A stretch of DNA of 38,606 nucleotides. Source: JACCUZ01 sp038246575. GTDB lineage: Bacteria; Actinomycetota; Actinomycetes; JACCUZ01. Position 1 is the first letter of the stretch. Each line of letters starts with the position of its first letter. The notes beneath the pieces are model-generated. The model was not told where the DNA came from. It did not search any database and was given only the letters and a program-made list of their open reading frames with translations. The position numbers and the translations under genes are program-made. The stretch lies in contig JBBRVU010000018.1 in NCBI GenBank assembly GCA_038246575.1, positions 1 to 38,606 of the forward strand, read 5' to 3'. Shown one piece after another: positions 1-8,115 of this stretch.

Positions 1-857
1 GGCACCATCATTGCGATCTCCTTGCGACCACCGGCTTCGAGCAGAGCCCGCTTCCCCGCCTCACGGACGTCGACCGCTTGGGCACGAAGTACGTCGGCCA
101 GAGGAGTGCCTCGTTCAACGGCGATGGCGACCCCGTCGACGAAGCGAGCGAGCGGGGCAAGACTTGTCCTGGTCGCGATGCCCTCCAGCGCCTGAACCAG
201 AGAGGCTCCGGCCTTGGCCTCACCCAGAGCGCGACCGAGCTCGCGGGCAAGCTCGCCACGGCTGATCGTGGTAACCCGCTCCAGAGCTCCGATTGCGCCC
301 TCGCCCGCGGCCACCGCCAGCGCCAACAGCTCGGCGATGGTGGGGAACTCGGCGAGCATCCGCTCGTCGCGGTGAGCGACCTCGCGTGACAGCCACCGGT
401 CGCGGGCGAGCACGCCTGTCACCGTCGCCACCAGGCACAGGATCAGTGAGTGCACCGGGCGGAGCCCGGAGCTGGCCGCCACGGCAAAGCTCATCGCGAT
501 ACCCGCCAGGAGCCCCGCACCGCCCCAGAGGATCTGCTCGGCTCGGAACTCGTCGAGGGTCATGCCGCGTCCTGCCTGCTCGAGCCGGTGCCTCGCCGAG
601 GCAGCACCACCGAGCACCCGCTCCAACATGTGAACTGCATCGCGCAGAAGAGGAGCGATGATCCGCTCCAACGTGGGGAAAGGTGTGAGTGACCGGTGGC
701 TGCTGAGAAGTCGCGACGGGCGAGCGGCGTCGCGCAGGTAGGGCGCCAGTCGGTCATCGAGGGTGGGTCGACGCCAGGCCGGGACCCGACTCAACGCCAG
801 GCCAAGTCCGGCCGCGGCGAGCAACCCCAGCACTGCGCCGGCGAAGGGGGCGGTCAC
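1..857 (-). CDS. tadC: Tad/Flp pilus inner-membrane protein TadC (T2SS F family), 3' end cut by window edge
   Basis: Platform protein of the Tad (Flp pilus) assembly machine in the cytoplasmic membrane. 285 codons are visible and the frame is open to the left edge. After an N-terminal hydrophobic segment (residues about 5-23) and a central membrane region (about 110-150) comes a typical T2SSF half: a helix with EFPTIAELLALAVAAGEG, then GEAKAGASLVQALEGIA, a GTPLADVLRAQA motif, and the conserved C-terminal AGKRALLEAGGRKEIAMM. The gene begins at a GTG that overlaps the tadB stop by four bases (GTGA), so the two are probably translationally coupled. Family members are about 300-315 residues, so only the last membrane helix is missing. 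Pilin genes would be expected further left, outside the window. The family call is firm; the substrate pilin cannot be seen. Confidence 0.88.
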   Translation of the reverse strand, partial: MTAPFAGAVLGLLAAAGLGLALSRVPAWRRPTLDDRLAPYLRDAARPSRLLSSHRSLTPFPTLERIIAPLLRDAVHMLERVLGGAASARHRLEQAGRGMTLDEFRAEQILWGGAGLLAGIAMSFAVAASSGLRPVHSLILCLVATVTGVLARDRWLSREVAHRDERMLAEFPTIAELLALAVAAGEGAIGALERVTTISRGELARELGRALGEAKAGASLVQALEGIATRTSLAPLARFVDGVAIAVERGTPLADVLRAQAVDVREAGKRALLEAGGRKEIAMMV

Positions 858-1711
858 CGCAGCACTCGTTGCTCTTCGGGCAGCCGACCGATCCGCACCA
901 TGGCCCGGTAGGCAACCAGGCAGGCGGAGCCGCCCACGGCGAGCACGACAAAGCCAGCGGGGCCGTTGTAGGCGTCGACGGCTTCAGGTCGCAGCGACAA
1001 CAAGCCCAGGACGATCCACGGTGCCGCCACAGCCAACCGCGCGGCGTTGATAGTCCAGCCCTGCCGGGTCTCGAGCTCCGCACGGGTCCGGGCGTCCTCG
1101 CGCAGGAACGCCGACAACGTCCTCAGCAGCCGGCCCAGATCGCTGCCGCCGACTTCCCGTGCCATCCGCAGCGATTCAACGATCCGGTCGCCGACCGGAT
1201 CGGCCAGGGCGGCCTTCAGCGAGTCGAGACAGACGTAGAAGCGTCCCGACGACCGGTAGTCCTCCCCGAAACGGGCGAAGGGTCGACGCATCTCCTGGGG
1301 TCCCCTCACACCCACCTGCGCCAGCGCCTCCGGAAGCGACAGTCCGGCTCGCACGCCTGACGCCAGATTGTCGACGACCTCCGGCCAGAGGTCGCGCAGA
1401 GCGCTCCGCCTTTGCCTGGCTCGATATCTGACGAGCGCCATCGGCGCCCATGTCGCGATCAGACCGAAAGCCAGTCCGATCGCTGGTGATCGCGACACGA
1501 CGTACATCAGGGAGGCGACCGCGCCACCGATGCCTAGGCACGACACGACCAGAGCACCTGGGGACACCGACTCGATCCCCGCTTGGGACAGCAGGTCGGT
1601 CATCCGCTCTCGGCCAGTGGTGCGGCCCGGGCGTCCCGTCACCGCGGGGGTGAACGACCGCCAGATCAGGAAAGCCCCCAGACCGAAGAGGAGTCCAACC
1701 GAGGCGCCCAT
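854..1711 (-). CDS. tadB: Tad/Flp pilus inner-membrane protein TadB (T2SS F family)
   Basis: Partner platform protein of TadC in the Tad pilus machine. It is 285 residues long. It has an N-terminal membrane anchor (residues about 4-18), a hydrophobic pair (about 50-90), the cytoplasmic T2SSF helical domain with LWPEVVDNLASGVRAGLSLP near residue 110, and a C-terminal pair of membrane helices (about 225-270). The start lies six bases after the tadA stop and the end overlaps tadC by four bases, so tadA-tadB-tadC is one transcription unit. The start shown gives an immediate membrane segment, as in other TadB proteins. Nothing is broken or unusual. Confidence 0.9.
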   Translation of the reverse strand: MGASVGLLFGLGAFLIWRSFTPAVTGRPGRTTGRERMTDLLSQAGIESVSPGALVVSCLGIGGAVASLMYVVSRSPAIGLAFGLIATWAPMALVRYRARQRRSALRDLWPEVVDNLASGVRAGLSLPEALAQVGVRGPQEMRRPFARFGEDYRSSGRFYVCLDSLKAALADPVGDRIVESLRMAREVGGSDLGRLLRTLSAFLREDARTRAELETRQGWTINAARLAVAAPWIVLGLLSLRPEAVDAYNGPAGFVVLAVGGSACLVAYRAMVRIGRLPEEQRVLR

Positions 1712-1717
1712 AGCGGT

Positions 1718-3025
1718 TCAGCCGTCGTAGCCGTCGGGCGCAAGCAGCCGGGTCAGGTCGTAACCCCAGCGCTCGAAGCGGTCGATGTGCGGAGGCCACC
1801 CCTCGGCACGCTGCAGCCTGCCGTTCCTCGTCGTGAACACGTCGGCGCTCTCGACGACGTCCCCTTCCACCCGACCGGGCACGGCAAGCACCTCGCGAAG
1901 GACGCGGCGTCCGTCGGGCTCCGTAGCGACGTGAACGACGAGATCGATGCAACCAGCGACCGTGGGGACGACGAACGCGTGTCCAACGTTCTCCCCCGCC
2001 AACAGGGGTAGCGTGCACATCTTCGTCACGGCCTCGCGCGCGGAGTTGGCGTGAATCGTGCACATGCCCGGAAGACCCGAGTTGAGTGCAATGAGCAGGT
2101 CGAGGCTCTCCTCCTGGCGGACCTCGCCCACGATGATGCGCGACGGCCGCATCCGAAGCGCCTCCTTGACGAGGCGACGCAGCTTGATCTCCCCGGTGCC
2201 TTCCAGGCTCGGCTGTCGGCATTGCATCGACACCACGTCTGGCAGCGGCACCTTGAGCTCGAAGACCTCCTCGCAGCTCACGACGCGCTCGCGGGTCGGG
2301 ATGGCCGCGGTGAGGCAGTTCAGGAGGGTGGTCTTGCCCGCCTGGGTTCCGCCGCTGACCAGGATGTTCAGCCCGCTGGCGACTGCGGCCTCGAGGAACC
2401 GTGCCGACTGCGAGGTGAGGCTGCCGAGCGCCACCAGGTCGTCGAGGTGTGTTGCCCGGACGACGAACTTCCGAATGTTCACCGACCAGTGCAGCCGGGT
2501 GATGTCGTTGATGACGACGTGCAGCCTCGACCCGTCGGGAAGCATGGCATCGACGAACGGGGTCGAGAGGTCGACCCGACGGCCCGAGGACTTCAACATC
2601 TTCTCGACGAGGTCGCGCACCTCGTCGGCCGACAGGATCGTCGTCGTCAGCTCGTGCATGCCGCGACGGGCGATGAACACCTTGGTCGGCTCATTGATCC
2701 AGATCTCCTCGACGGTGGGGTCGTCGAGGTACCTCTGCAGCGGTCCGAATCCGGCGACGGCGTCAAACACCGCGCGCGCCGCCTCGTGGCTGTCAGCCAG
2801 CTGGGGCAGCGATCCGGACATGCTGCGCTCGTCGTAGTCGGTGATGACCTCGTCGACGAGAAGGCGAATCGAGCCGGGGTCGGCCACAGGGTCCAGCCCA
2901 CGTCGGCGCACGAGCTCGCGCACCTCGTCCTCAACGACCGCAATAGCCAGCACGCCACACCCCGTCCAGCCGCACCGGCGATGTCCCCGAGTCGCCGCTC
3001 CCGATTGCGACGCCGACTCCACCAC
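1718..3025 (-). CDS. tadA: Tad/Flp pilus assembly ATPase TadA (CpaF family)
   Basis: Secretion ATPase of the GspE/CpaF family that powers Tad pilus assembly from the cytoplasmic face. It is 435 residues long from the GTG at 3025. The N-terminal domain ends at the conserved GFGPLQRYLDDPTVEEIWIN segment. The core has Walker A SGGTQAGKTT (about 222-231; the Gln inside the P-loop is common in actinobacterial members), the Asp-box region, Walker B IIVGEVR and the His-box CTIHANSA. A GGGGGA stretch lies just before the GTG. A second GTG about 26 codons in, before AIAVVEDEVRELV, is an alternative start because many homologues begin close to that motif. First gene of the tadABC unit, divergent from the FHA-FtsK gene. 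Confidence 0.9.
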   Translation of the reverse strand: MVESASQSGAATRGHRRCGWTGCGVLAIAVVEDEVRELVRRRGLDPVADPGSIRLLVDEVITDYDERSMSGSLPQLADSHEAARAVFDAVAGFGPLQRYLDDPTVEEIWINEPTKVFIARRGMHELTTTILSADEVRDLVEKMLKSSGRRVDLSTPFVDAMLPDGSRLHVVINDITRLHWSVNIRKFVVRATHLDDLVALGSLTSQSARFLEAAVASGLNILVSGGTQAGKTTLLNCLTAAIPTRERVVSCEEVFELKVPLPDVVSMQCRQPSLEGTGEIKLRRLVKEALRMRPSRIIVGEVRQEESLDLLIALNSGLPGMCTIHANSAREAVTKMCTLPLLAGENVGHAFVVPTVAGCIDLVVHVATEPDGRRVLREVLAVPGRVEGDVVESADVFTTRNGRLQRAEGWPPHIDRFERWGYDLTRLLAPDGYDG

Positions 3026-3207
3026 CTAATCCCCCGCGCGACAAGACCCGGTTGCCGTTCCTGTGCACAACGATGCAACCTCTGAGCCGGATGTGACTCA
3101 GGTGCCAGATGGTTTCGTAGGCGGTTCCTCGAGTCGCCGTCTTGGGTGCGTTGCGGGCTGTGGACAACACCGCGGGTTGGACAGCGCTCTCGCGCCACGA
3201 TGGGGCG
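3026..3207. promoter_or_regulatory. Divergent intergenic region between tadA and the FHA-FtsK gene
   Basis: These 182 bp must hold promoters for both flanking genes. The only symmetrical element I see is CTGAG (3082-3086), a ten-base spacer, then CTCAG (3097-3101), a possible operator. No convincing -35/-10 pair could be fixed on either strand. In-frame TTG at 3142 could extend the plus-strand gene into this region but is less likely than the GTG at 3208. Confidence 0.35.
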
Positions 3208-6200
3208 GTGAAGCTCTGGCTGAGCATCGTCGACCCGCACGGCGGTAGGCCACCGGCCGACGTCGTCGTCGAAGGCAGGCCCGCCGAACCGTTCTCCTCC
3301 GTCCGCCGGGCACTGGCCGCGACGGTCGGCCGGGGAGAGGCCCGGTTCTTCTGCGGGACCGAGCTCGTCGAGGACAGTTGTCCGCTCGGTCGACCACCGC
3401 TGCTCGACGGGGCCATCCTCACCATCGACGAGCCCTACCCGGCCGGTCCGAGCCAACCTCGCGGGGTGCTCGAGCTGCACGTGCGTTCAGGACCCGATTG
3501 CGGCACGGTGCTCCAGCTTGCTCCCGGGGAGTACGACTTGGGTCGCGCTCCGGAGGCCAGGGTGCGCATCGACGACCCCGGGGTGTCCCGGCTGCATGCG
3601 ACGCTCCGAGCCGGCTGCGACGGCGCGAGCCGCGCGACCGTTCACGACCTGGCATCCACCAACGGGACGACGGTGGGTGCGACGCGCGTCGACGGGGTCG
3701 GGACCGAGCTGCATCCGGGTGACGTGCTCCGGATCGGATCCACCGCGTGCGAGCTGGTCGTGCCCACCATCCCGCCCGTGTCCTGCCCGCCCGACGGTTG
3801 CGGTCACTTGGCCCTCAATCGACCGCCGCGCCGGGTCGCGGCGCCGTCGCCTGTCCGGGTGCGCTACCCCGCAACGCCACCGATGCCCGAGCGGCCCCGG
3901 TTGCCGCTCGTCGCGCTGGCGGTTCCTCTCCTCGCCGGGCTGGGCCTTGTCGCCGTTACGCGCAACCCGGCGTACCTCGCCTTCGTACTGCTCTCGCCGC
4001 TCATGCTGGTGGGCAGCTTTCTCGGTGACCGGGCGAACCGCCGCCGATCCGGCAGCGAGGCACGGCGGAAGCATGCAGCGAAGGTCCAGGCCGCCCGGAG
4101 CACGGTCGCACGCGCCCTGCAGCAGGAGGCGCAGATCCGGCACCGGACATCGCCCGACCTCGCCACCCTGCTCCTCAGTGCCACCGGTCCGCGACCGCGG
4201 CTGTGGGAGCGACGATCGCCGGACCCGGACTTCCTGGAGGTGCGTCTCGGGCTGGGCAGTGTGGATTCCCTCGTCGAGGTGTGGATGCCGGGAGACGGCT
4301 CGGCGGACGAGACCACGCAACGCCTCGCCTTGGACGTCGTGCCCGTCACGCTCCGACTGCGCGACGCCGGCGTCGTCGGCCTCGCCGGCTCGCGAGGTCC
4401 GCAGCTGCGCCTTGCGCGGTCGGTGGTCGGGCAGGTCTGTGGCTGGCACAGCCCCCGTCACGTCAGCCTCGTCGTGCTTGCCGTGGACAGCGGCTCGGAC
4501 TGGGAGTGGACGAGGTGGCTGCCGCATGTGCGGCCCCCGGACACAGTCGACGCGTCAGCGTTGGTCGGTATCGCACCCCGGCAGGTGACGGCTCGAGTCG
4601 ACGAGCTGATCTCGACGCTCGACGCCCGACTCGCCGAGATGTCCCGGTCGCGACATGTCGCCTGGCCAGGGGCATCGACGCTGGTCGTCCTCGATGGCGC
4701 CGAATCGCTACGGCGGCGCCCCGGGGTGGCTCGGCTGCTCGTCGAAGGGCCACCTGTCGGCCTGCTGCTGTTGTGCCTCGAGAGCAGGCTGGTCTCGCTC
4801 CCCGCAGAGTGCCGGTCAACGGTCGAGATCAGGGGCAGCGTCGGGACGCGGCTCCGCGTCGTGACCGAGGACACCACCGTCGATGATGTGGTGCTCGACG
4901 GTGTCTCTTCCCGGTGGGCGCATCGGTTCTCTCGGGCACTGGCTCCCGTGCGTGACGCAACTCCCGACGACGAGGGCGATGAGTTCCCGCCCGACGTGCG
5001 GCTTCTCGACCTTCTCCAGGTCGACGGGACCGACGCCGCCGCCCTGGCCCGCGGCTGGCGTGAGGCCCCGCGAAGCACCCGCGCCGTCATCGGCGTCTGC
5101 GGTGGTGGTGGGGGGGAGTTCGCCATTGACCTGGCTCGCGACGGGCCGCACACCTTGGTCGCGGGAACCACCGGGTCCGGGAAGTCGGAACTGCTGCAGA
5201 CACTGGTGGTTGCGCTGGCCATCGCCAACCGGCCGGACGAGATGTCCTTCGTTCTCGTCGACTACAAGGGGGGCGCTGCGTTCACGGACTGCGCCCGGCT
5301 GCCACACACCGTCGGTCTGGTCACGGATCTCGACGGCCACCTGACCCAGCGCGCACTCGAGTCGCTGAGCGCAGAACTGCGTCGGCGCGAACGCGTGCTC
5401 CGCGGCGCCGGTTGCGCTGATCTCGAGTCCTACCTGACGGCTGGTCCGCAGTCAGCGACCGGATGTGTGCCGTTGATGCCTCGACTGGTGCTGGTCGTGG
5501 ACGAGTTCGCCACACTGGCCGAAGAGCTGCCGGAGTTCCTCGGTGGCCTCGTCGGCATTGCCGCCCGCGGCCGGTCGCTCGGTGTGCACCTGGTCCTCGC
5601 CACCCAGCGACCGAGCGGCGTCGTGAGCGCGGACATCCGCGCCAACACCGGTCTGCGGATCGCATTGAGGGTCACCGATCCCGGCGAGTCGGCCGACATC
5701 GTGGACGTCCGGGACGCGGCGGACATCAGCCGTAGCACGCCCGGTCGGGCCGTCGTCCGCCTCGCCGCCGGCGTCCAGCGTGGGGTGCAGACGGCACGCG
5801 TCGGAGGGCACGCCCGGACCCGCACGGGGGGAACCGTTCGGCCCGTTCCCTGGCACCTGGTCGGCGAGCCGTTGCCGCCGCACTCCCTGCCTGAGGCAGC
5901 AGGCCCGACCGACCTGTGTCGGATGGTCGACGCCGCTCGCGAAGCGGCCTCGCTCTCGGGCGTCACCCCGCCTCCGAGCCCATGGCTGCCACCGCTGCCG
6001 ACGGTCCTGACCTTGGCCGACCTGGCTGACCTCGACCACTCCGCCGACGTGAACCCCGACGAGCGCCGGGACGCGGTGATCATCGGCATCCGGGACCTTC
6101 CACGGGAGCAACGCCGCGCCCCCTTCGCGTTCCGACTGTCCGAGGGCGAGCACCTGCTGGTCGCCGGTGGACCGCGGACCGGACGGACCACCCTGCTGCG

Positions 6201-7563
6201 CACCGTCGCCGCCGCGATCGTCTCCACCTACCCCGCCAGCGACGTGCACCTGTACGCCTTTGACGGAGGCGGTGGCCTTGCGGCGCTCGCCGGCCTGCCG
6301 CACTGCGGCGCAGTCGTGGCCAGGGACGAGACCGATCGCGGCACGCGGCTGCTGCACCGACTCGATGACTTGCTCACCGCCCGGCAGCAGGACCTGGCCG
6401 CAGCCGGTCTCGGCTCATTGGACGAACGACGCGGCCACGACCCAGCAGACCTCGTGCCCTGGGTCGTCGTCATCGTCGACGGCTGGGAGGCCCTGCAACA
6501 GACGTACGACGGCGTGGACCACGGTCGGCCGCTCGACGTGCTTGCCCGGCTGGTTCGCGAAGGCGGCTCGGCCGGGTTCCGGGTGGTGCTGACCGGGGAC
6601 CGGACGCTGCTCACGAGCCGGGTGGGGACGGCCATCAGACGCCGACTGGTCCTGGACCTGCCCGAGCGCTCGGACTACGGCCTGGCGGGCATCACGCCGT
6701 CACAGGTTCCGGCGGCGATGCCGCCCGGGCGGGCGCTGCTCGCGCCGGAGGCCGTCGAGGTTCAGGTGGCGGTACTCGGGCAGGTCCCCAGCGGGGCGGG
6801 CCAGGTCGCCGGCTTGCAGCTGCTCGCCTCGTCGGATGCGTCGCCGATCGGCGGGCACGACCTGGCACCAGCCCACCGACCGCTGCGGGTCGCGCCCCTT
6901 CCGTCTCGTGTCCGGCTCGACGACATCGAGCGAGAGGCGAAGGCGGCCGCCACCGGTCCCGCCTGGCTGCTCGTCGGCGTCGGCGGCGACGATGCCGTCC
7001 CACTCGGTGTCGACCTCGACGCGGACGGCCCGGCATTCGTCATCGCCGGTCGGCCCGGCAGCGGCCGGTCCTCGGCGCTGATCTCGATGGGCCGCTGGTT
7101 GCTCTTGCAGGGCCGCCCGTTCGCCGTCGTCGCGCATCGGCGTTCGCCGCTACGCCGGCTACGGGAGGAGCCGGGGTCGCTCGGGTGTCTCGATCCCGCG
7201 GCCGCCGACCAGCTGACCGGCCTGGTGAGCGACCATCCCGGCCTCGTCGTCCTGGTCGACGACGTCGAGACCGTGCACGACACTCCGATCGAGCGCCCGC
7301 TGCTGGCGATGCTCAGAGTCGACTCGGACAGCACCGGTGCTGTCGTCATCGCGGGTTCACTTGACGACCTTGCCGCAGCGTTCCGCGGCATCGCCGTCGA
7401 GGCCCGACGCAGCCGCACCGGGCTGCTGCTCGGCGCGGTCGGCCCCGGCGACGGTGACGTCCTCGGGGTCCGCCTGCGCACGGCGGGCGGGCCGCCGGGT
7501 CGCGCCACCCTGGTGGTCCGGGGCGGACCGACACCCGTGCAGGTCGTGCACTCGCCTAGGTGA
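3208..7563 (+). CDS. FHA domain and triple FtsK/SpoIIIE ATPase membrane protein (EssC-like)
   Basis: Large membrane-bound ATPase, 1451 residues from the GTG at 3208. An FHA phosphothreonine-binding domain lies at about 105-185 (LGRAP, GVSRLHA, DLASTNGT). Two adjacent membrane helices follow (about 232-250 and 254-273), then three FtsK/SpoIIIE domains. Domain 1 has an intact Walker A GTTGSGKS (653-660), VDYKGGAAF and a Walker B ending VVDE (about 765). Domain 2 has GGPRTGRTT (987-995) and domain 3 has GRPGSGRSS (1281-1289). Both replace the P-loop Lys with Arg, so only domain 1 is expected to be a standard ATPase. The layout resembles the type VII secretion motor EssC of Firmicutes; actinobacterial EccC usually lacks FHA. 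No WXG100, EccB, EccD or mycosin gene is visible nearby, so the substrate is unknown. The FHA domain suggests control by a Ser/Thr kinase. Confidence 0.85.
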   Translation: MKLWLSIVDPHGGRPPADVVVEGRPAEPFSSVRRALAATVGRGEARFFCGTELVEDSCPLGRPPLLDGAILTIDEPYPAGPSQPRGVLELHVRSGPDCGTVLQLAPGEYDLGRAPEARVRIDDPGVSRLHATLRAGCDGASRATVHDLASTNGTTVGATRVDGVGTELHPGDVLRIGSTACELVVPTIPPVSCPPDGCGHLALNRPPRRVAAPSPVRVRYPATPPMPERPRLPLVALAVPLLAGLGLVAVTRNPAYLAFVLLSPLMLVGSFLGDRANRRRSGSEARRKHAAKVQAARSTVARALQQEAQIRHRTSPDLATLLLSATGPRPRLWERRSPDPDFLEVRLGLGSVDSLVEVWMPGDGSADETTQRLALDVVPVTLRLRDAGVVGLAGSRGPQLRLARSVVGQVCGWHSPRHVSLVVLAVDSGSDWEWTRWLPHVRPPDTVDASALVGIAPRQVTARVDELISTLDARLAEMSRSRHVAWPGASTLVVLDGAESLRRRPGVARLLVEGPPVGLLLLCLESRLVSLPAECRSTVEIRGSVGTRLRVVTEDTTVDDVVLDGVSSRWAHRFSRALAPVRDATPDDEGDEFPPDVRLLDLLQVDGTDAAALARGWREAPRSTRAVIGVCGGGGGEFAIDLARDGPHTLVAGTTGSGKSELLQTLVVALAIANRPDEMSFVLVDYKGGAAFTDCARLPHTVGLVTDLDGHLTQRALESLSAELRRRERVLRGAGCADLESYLTAGPQSATGCVPLMPRLVLVVDEFATLAEELPEFLGGLVGIAARGRSLGVHLVLATQRPSGVVSADIRANTGLRIALRVTDPGESADIVDVRDAADISRSTPGRAVVRLAAGVQRGVQTARVGGHARTRTGGTVRPVPWHLVGEPLPPHSLPEAAGPTDLCRMVDAAREAASLSGVTPPPSPWLPPLPTVLTLADLADLDHSADVNPDERRDAVIIGIRDLPREQRRAPFAFRLSEGEHLLVAGGPRTGRTTLLRTVAAAIVSTYPASDVHLYAFDGGGGLAALAGLPHCGAVVARDETDRGTRLLHRLDDLLTARQQDLAAAGLGSLDERRGHDPADLVPWVVVIVDGWEALQQTYDGVDHGRPLDVLARLVREGGSAGFRVVLTGDRTLLTSRVGTAIRRRLVLDLPERSDYGLAGITPSQVPAAMPPGRALLAPEAVEVQVAVLGQVPSGAGQVAGLQLLASSDASPIGGHDLAPAHRPLRVAPLPSRVRLDDIEREAKAAATGPAWLLVGVGGDDAVPLGVDLDADGPAFVIAGRPGSGRSSALISMGRWLLLQGRPFAVVAHRRSPLRRLREEPGSLGCLDPAAADQLTGLVSDHPGLVVLVDDVETVHDTPIERPLLAMLRVDSDSTGAVVIAGSLDDLAAAFRGIAVEARRSRTGLLLGAVGPGDGDVLGVRLRTAGGPPGRATLVVRGGPTPVQVVHSPR

Positions 7564-7578
7564 ACCGCTTTAGGACCC

Positions 7579-8115
7579 ATGACAATGGACCGGGTGACCC
7601 CACAGACACCGGACCAGACGCCGAGCAGTGACATCACCATCCGCGAGGTGACGGCGGCCGACGTGCCCGAGATCCTGGCGATGGTGCGCGAGCTGGCCGA
7701 GTACGAACGCGCGCTCGACGAGGTCATCGCGACCGAGGACCACCTGCACCGGACGCTGTTCGCCCCCGAGCCGGCCGTGTTCGGGCATGTCGCCGAGACG
7801 GCTGACGGGAGGCTCGCCGGAATGGCGGTGTGGTTCCTCAACTACTCGACGTGGCTGGGCAGCCACAACCTCTACCTCGAGGACCTCTACGTCCGCCCGG
7901 AGTCCCGCGGCCGGGGAGTCGGTGAGCGACTGCTGCGCACCCTGGCCACCATCTGCCTCGACCGTGGCTACGACCGCTTCGAGTGGTGGGTGCTGGACTG
8001 GAACGAGGACGCCCGCGGCTTCTACGCCAAGATCGGCGCACAGGCGCTGACGGAGTGGATCCCGTACCGGGTCAGCGGGCCGGCTCTGCGCGAGCTCGCC
8101 GGCGACGGCGGTTAA
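7579..8115 (+). CDS. GNAT acetyltransferase, diamine/thialysine (SSAT-like) type
   Basis: Cytosolic acetyl-CoA-dependent N-acetyltransferase of 178 residues. A variable N-terminus of about 18 residues precedes ITIREVTAADVPEILAMV. The acetyl-CoA loop is RPESRGRGVGERLL (about 111-124). The segment NYSTWLGSHNLYLEDLYV just before it is characteristic of the spermidine/spermine and thialysine acetyltransferase group, so an amine substrate is likely. Two ATG codons (7579 and 7585) could start it; the only upstream purine tract is a weak AGGA. It lies 15 bp after the FHA-FtsK gene and may be co-transcribed. Its stop overlaps the stop of the convergent diguanylate cyclase gene. Confidence 0.85.
   Translation: MTMDRVTPQTPDQTPSSDITIREVTAADVPEILAMVRELAEYERALDEVIATEDHLHRTLFAPEPAVFGHVAETADGRLAGMAVWFLNYSTWLGSHNLYLEDLYVRPESRGRGVGERLLRTLATICLDRGYDRFEWWVLDWNEDARGFYAKIGAQALTEWIPYRVSGPALRELAGDGG

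Noticed and set aside
3142..3207. TTG at 3142 as start of the FHA-FtsK gene
   Set aside because: It adds 22 residues with no family character; the GTG at 3208 begins directly at the first beta strand.
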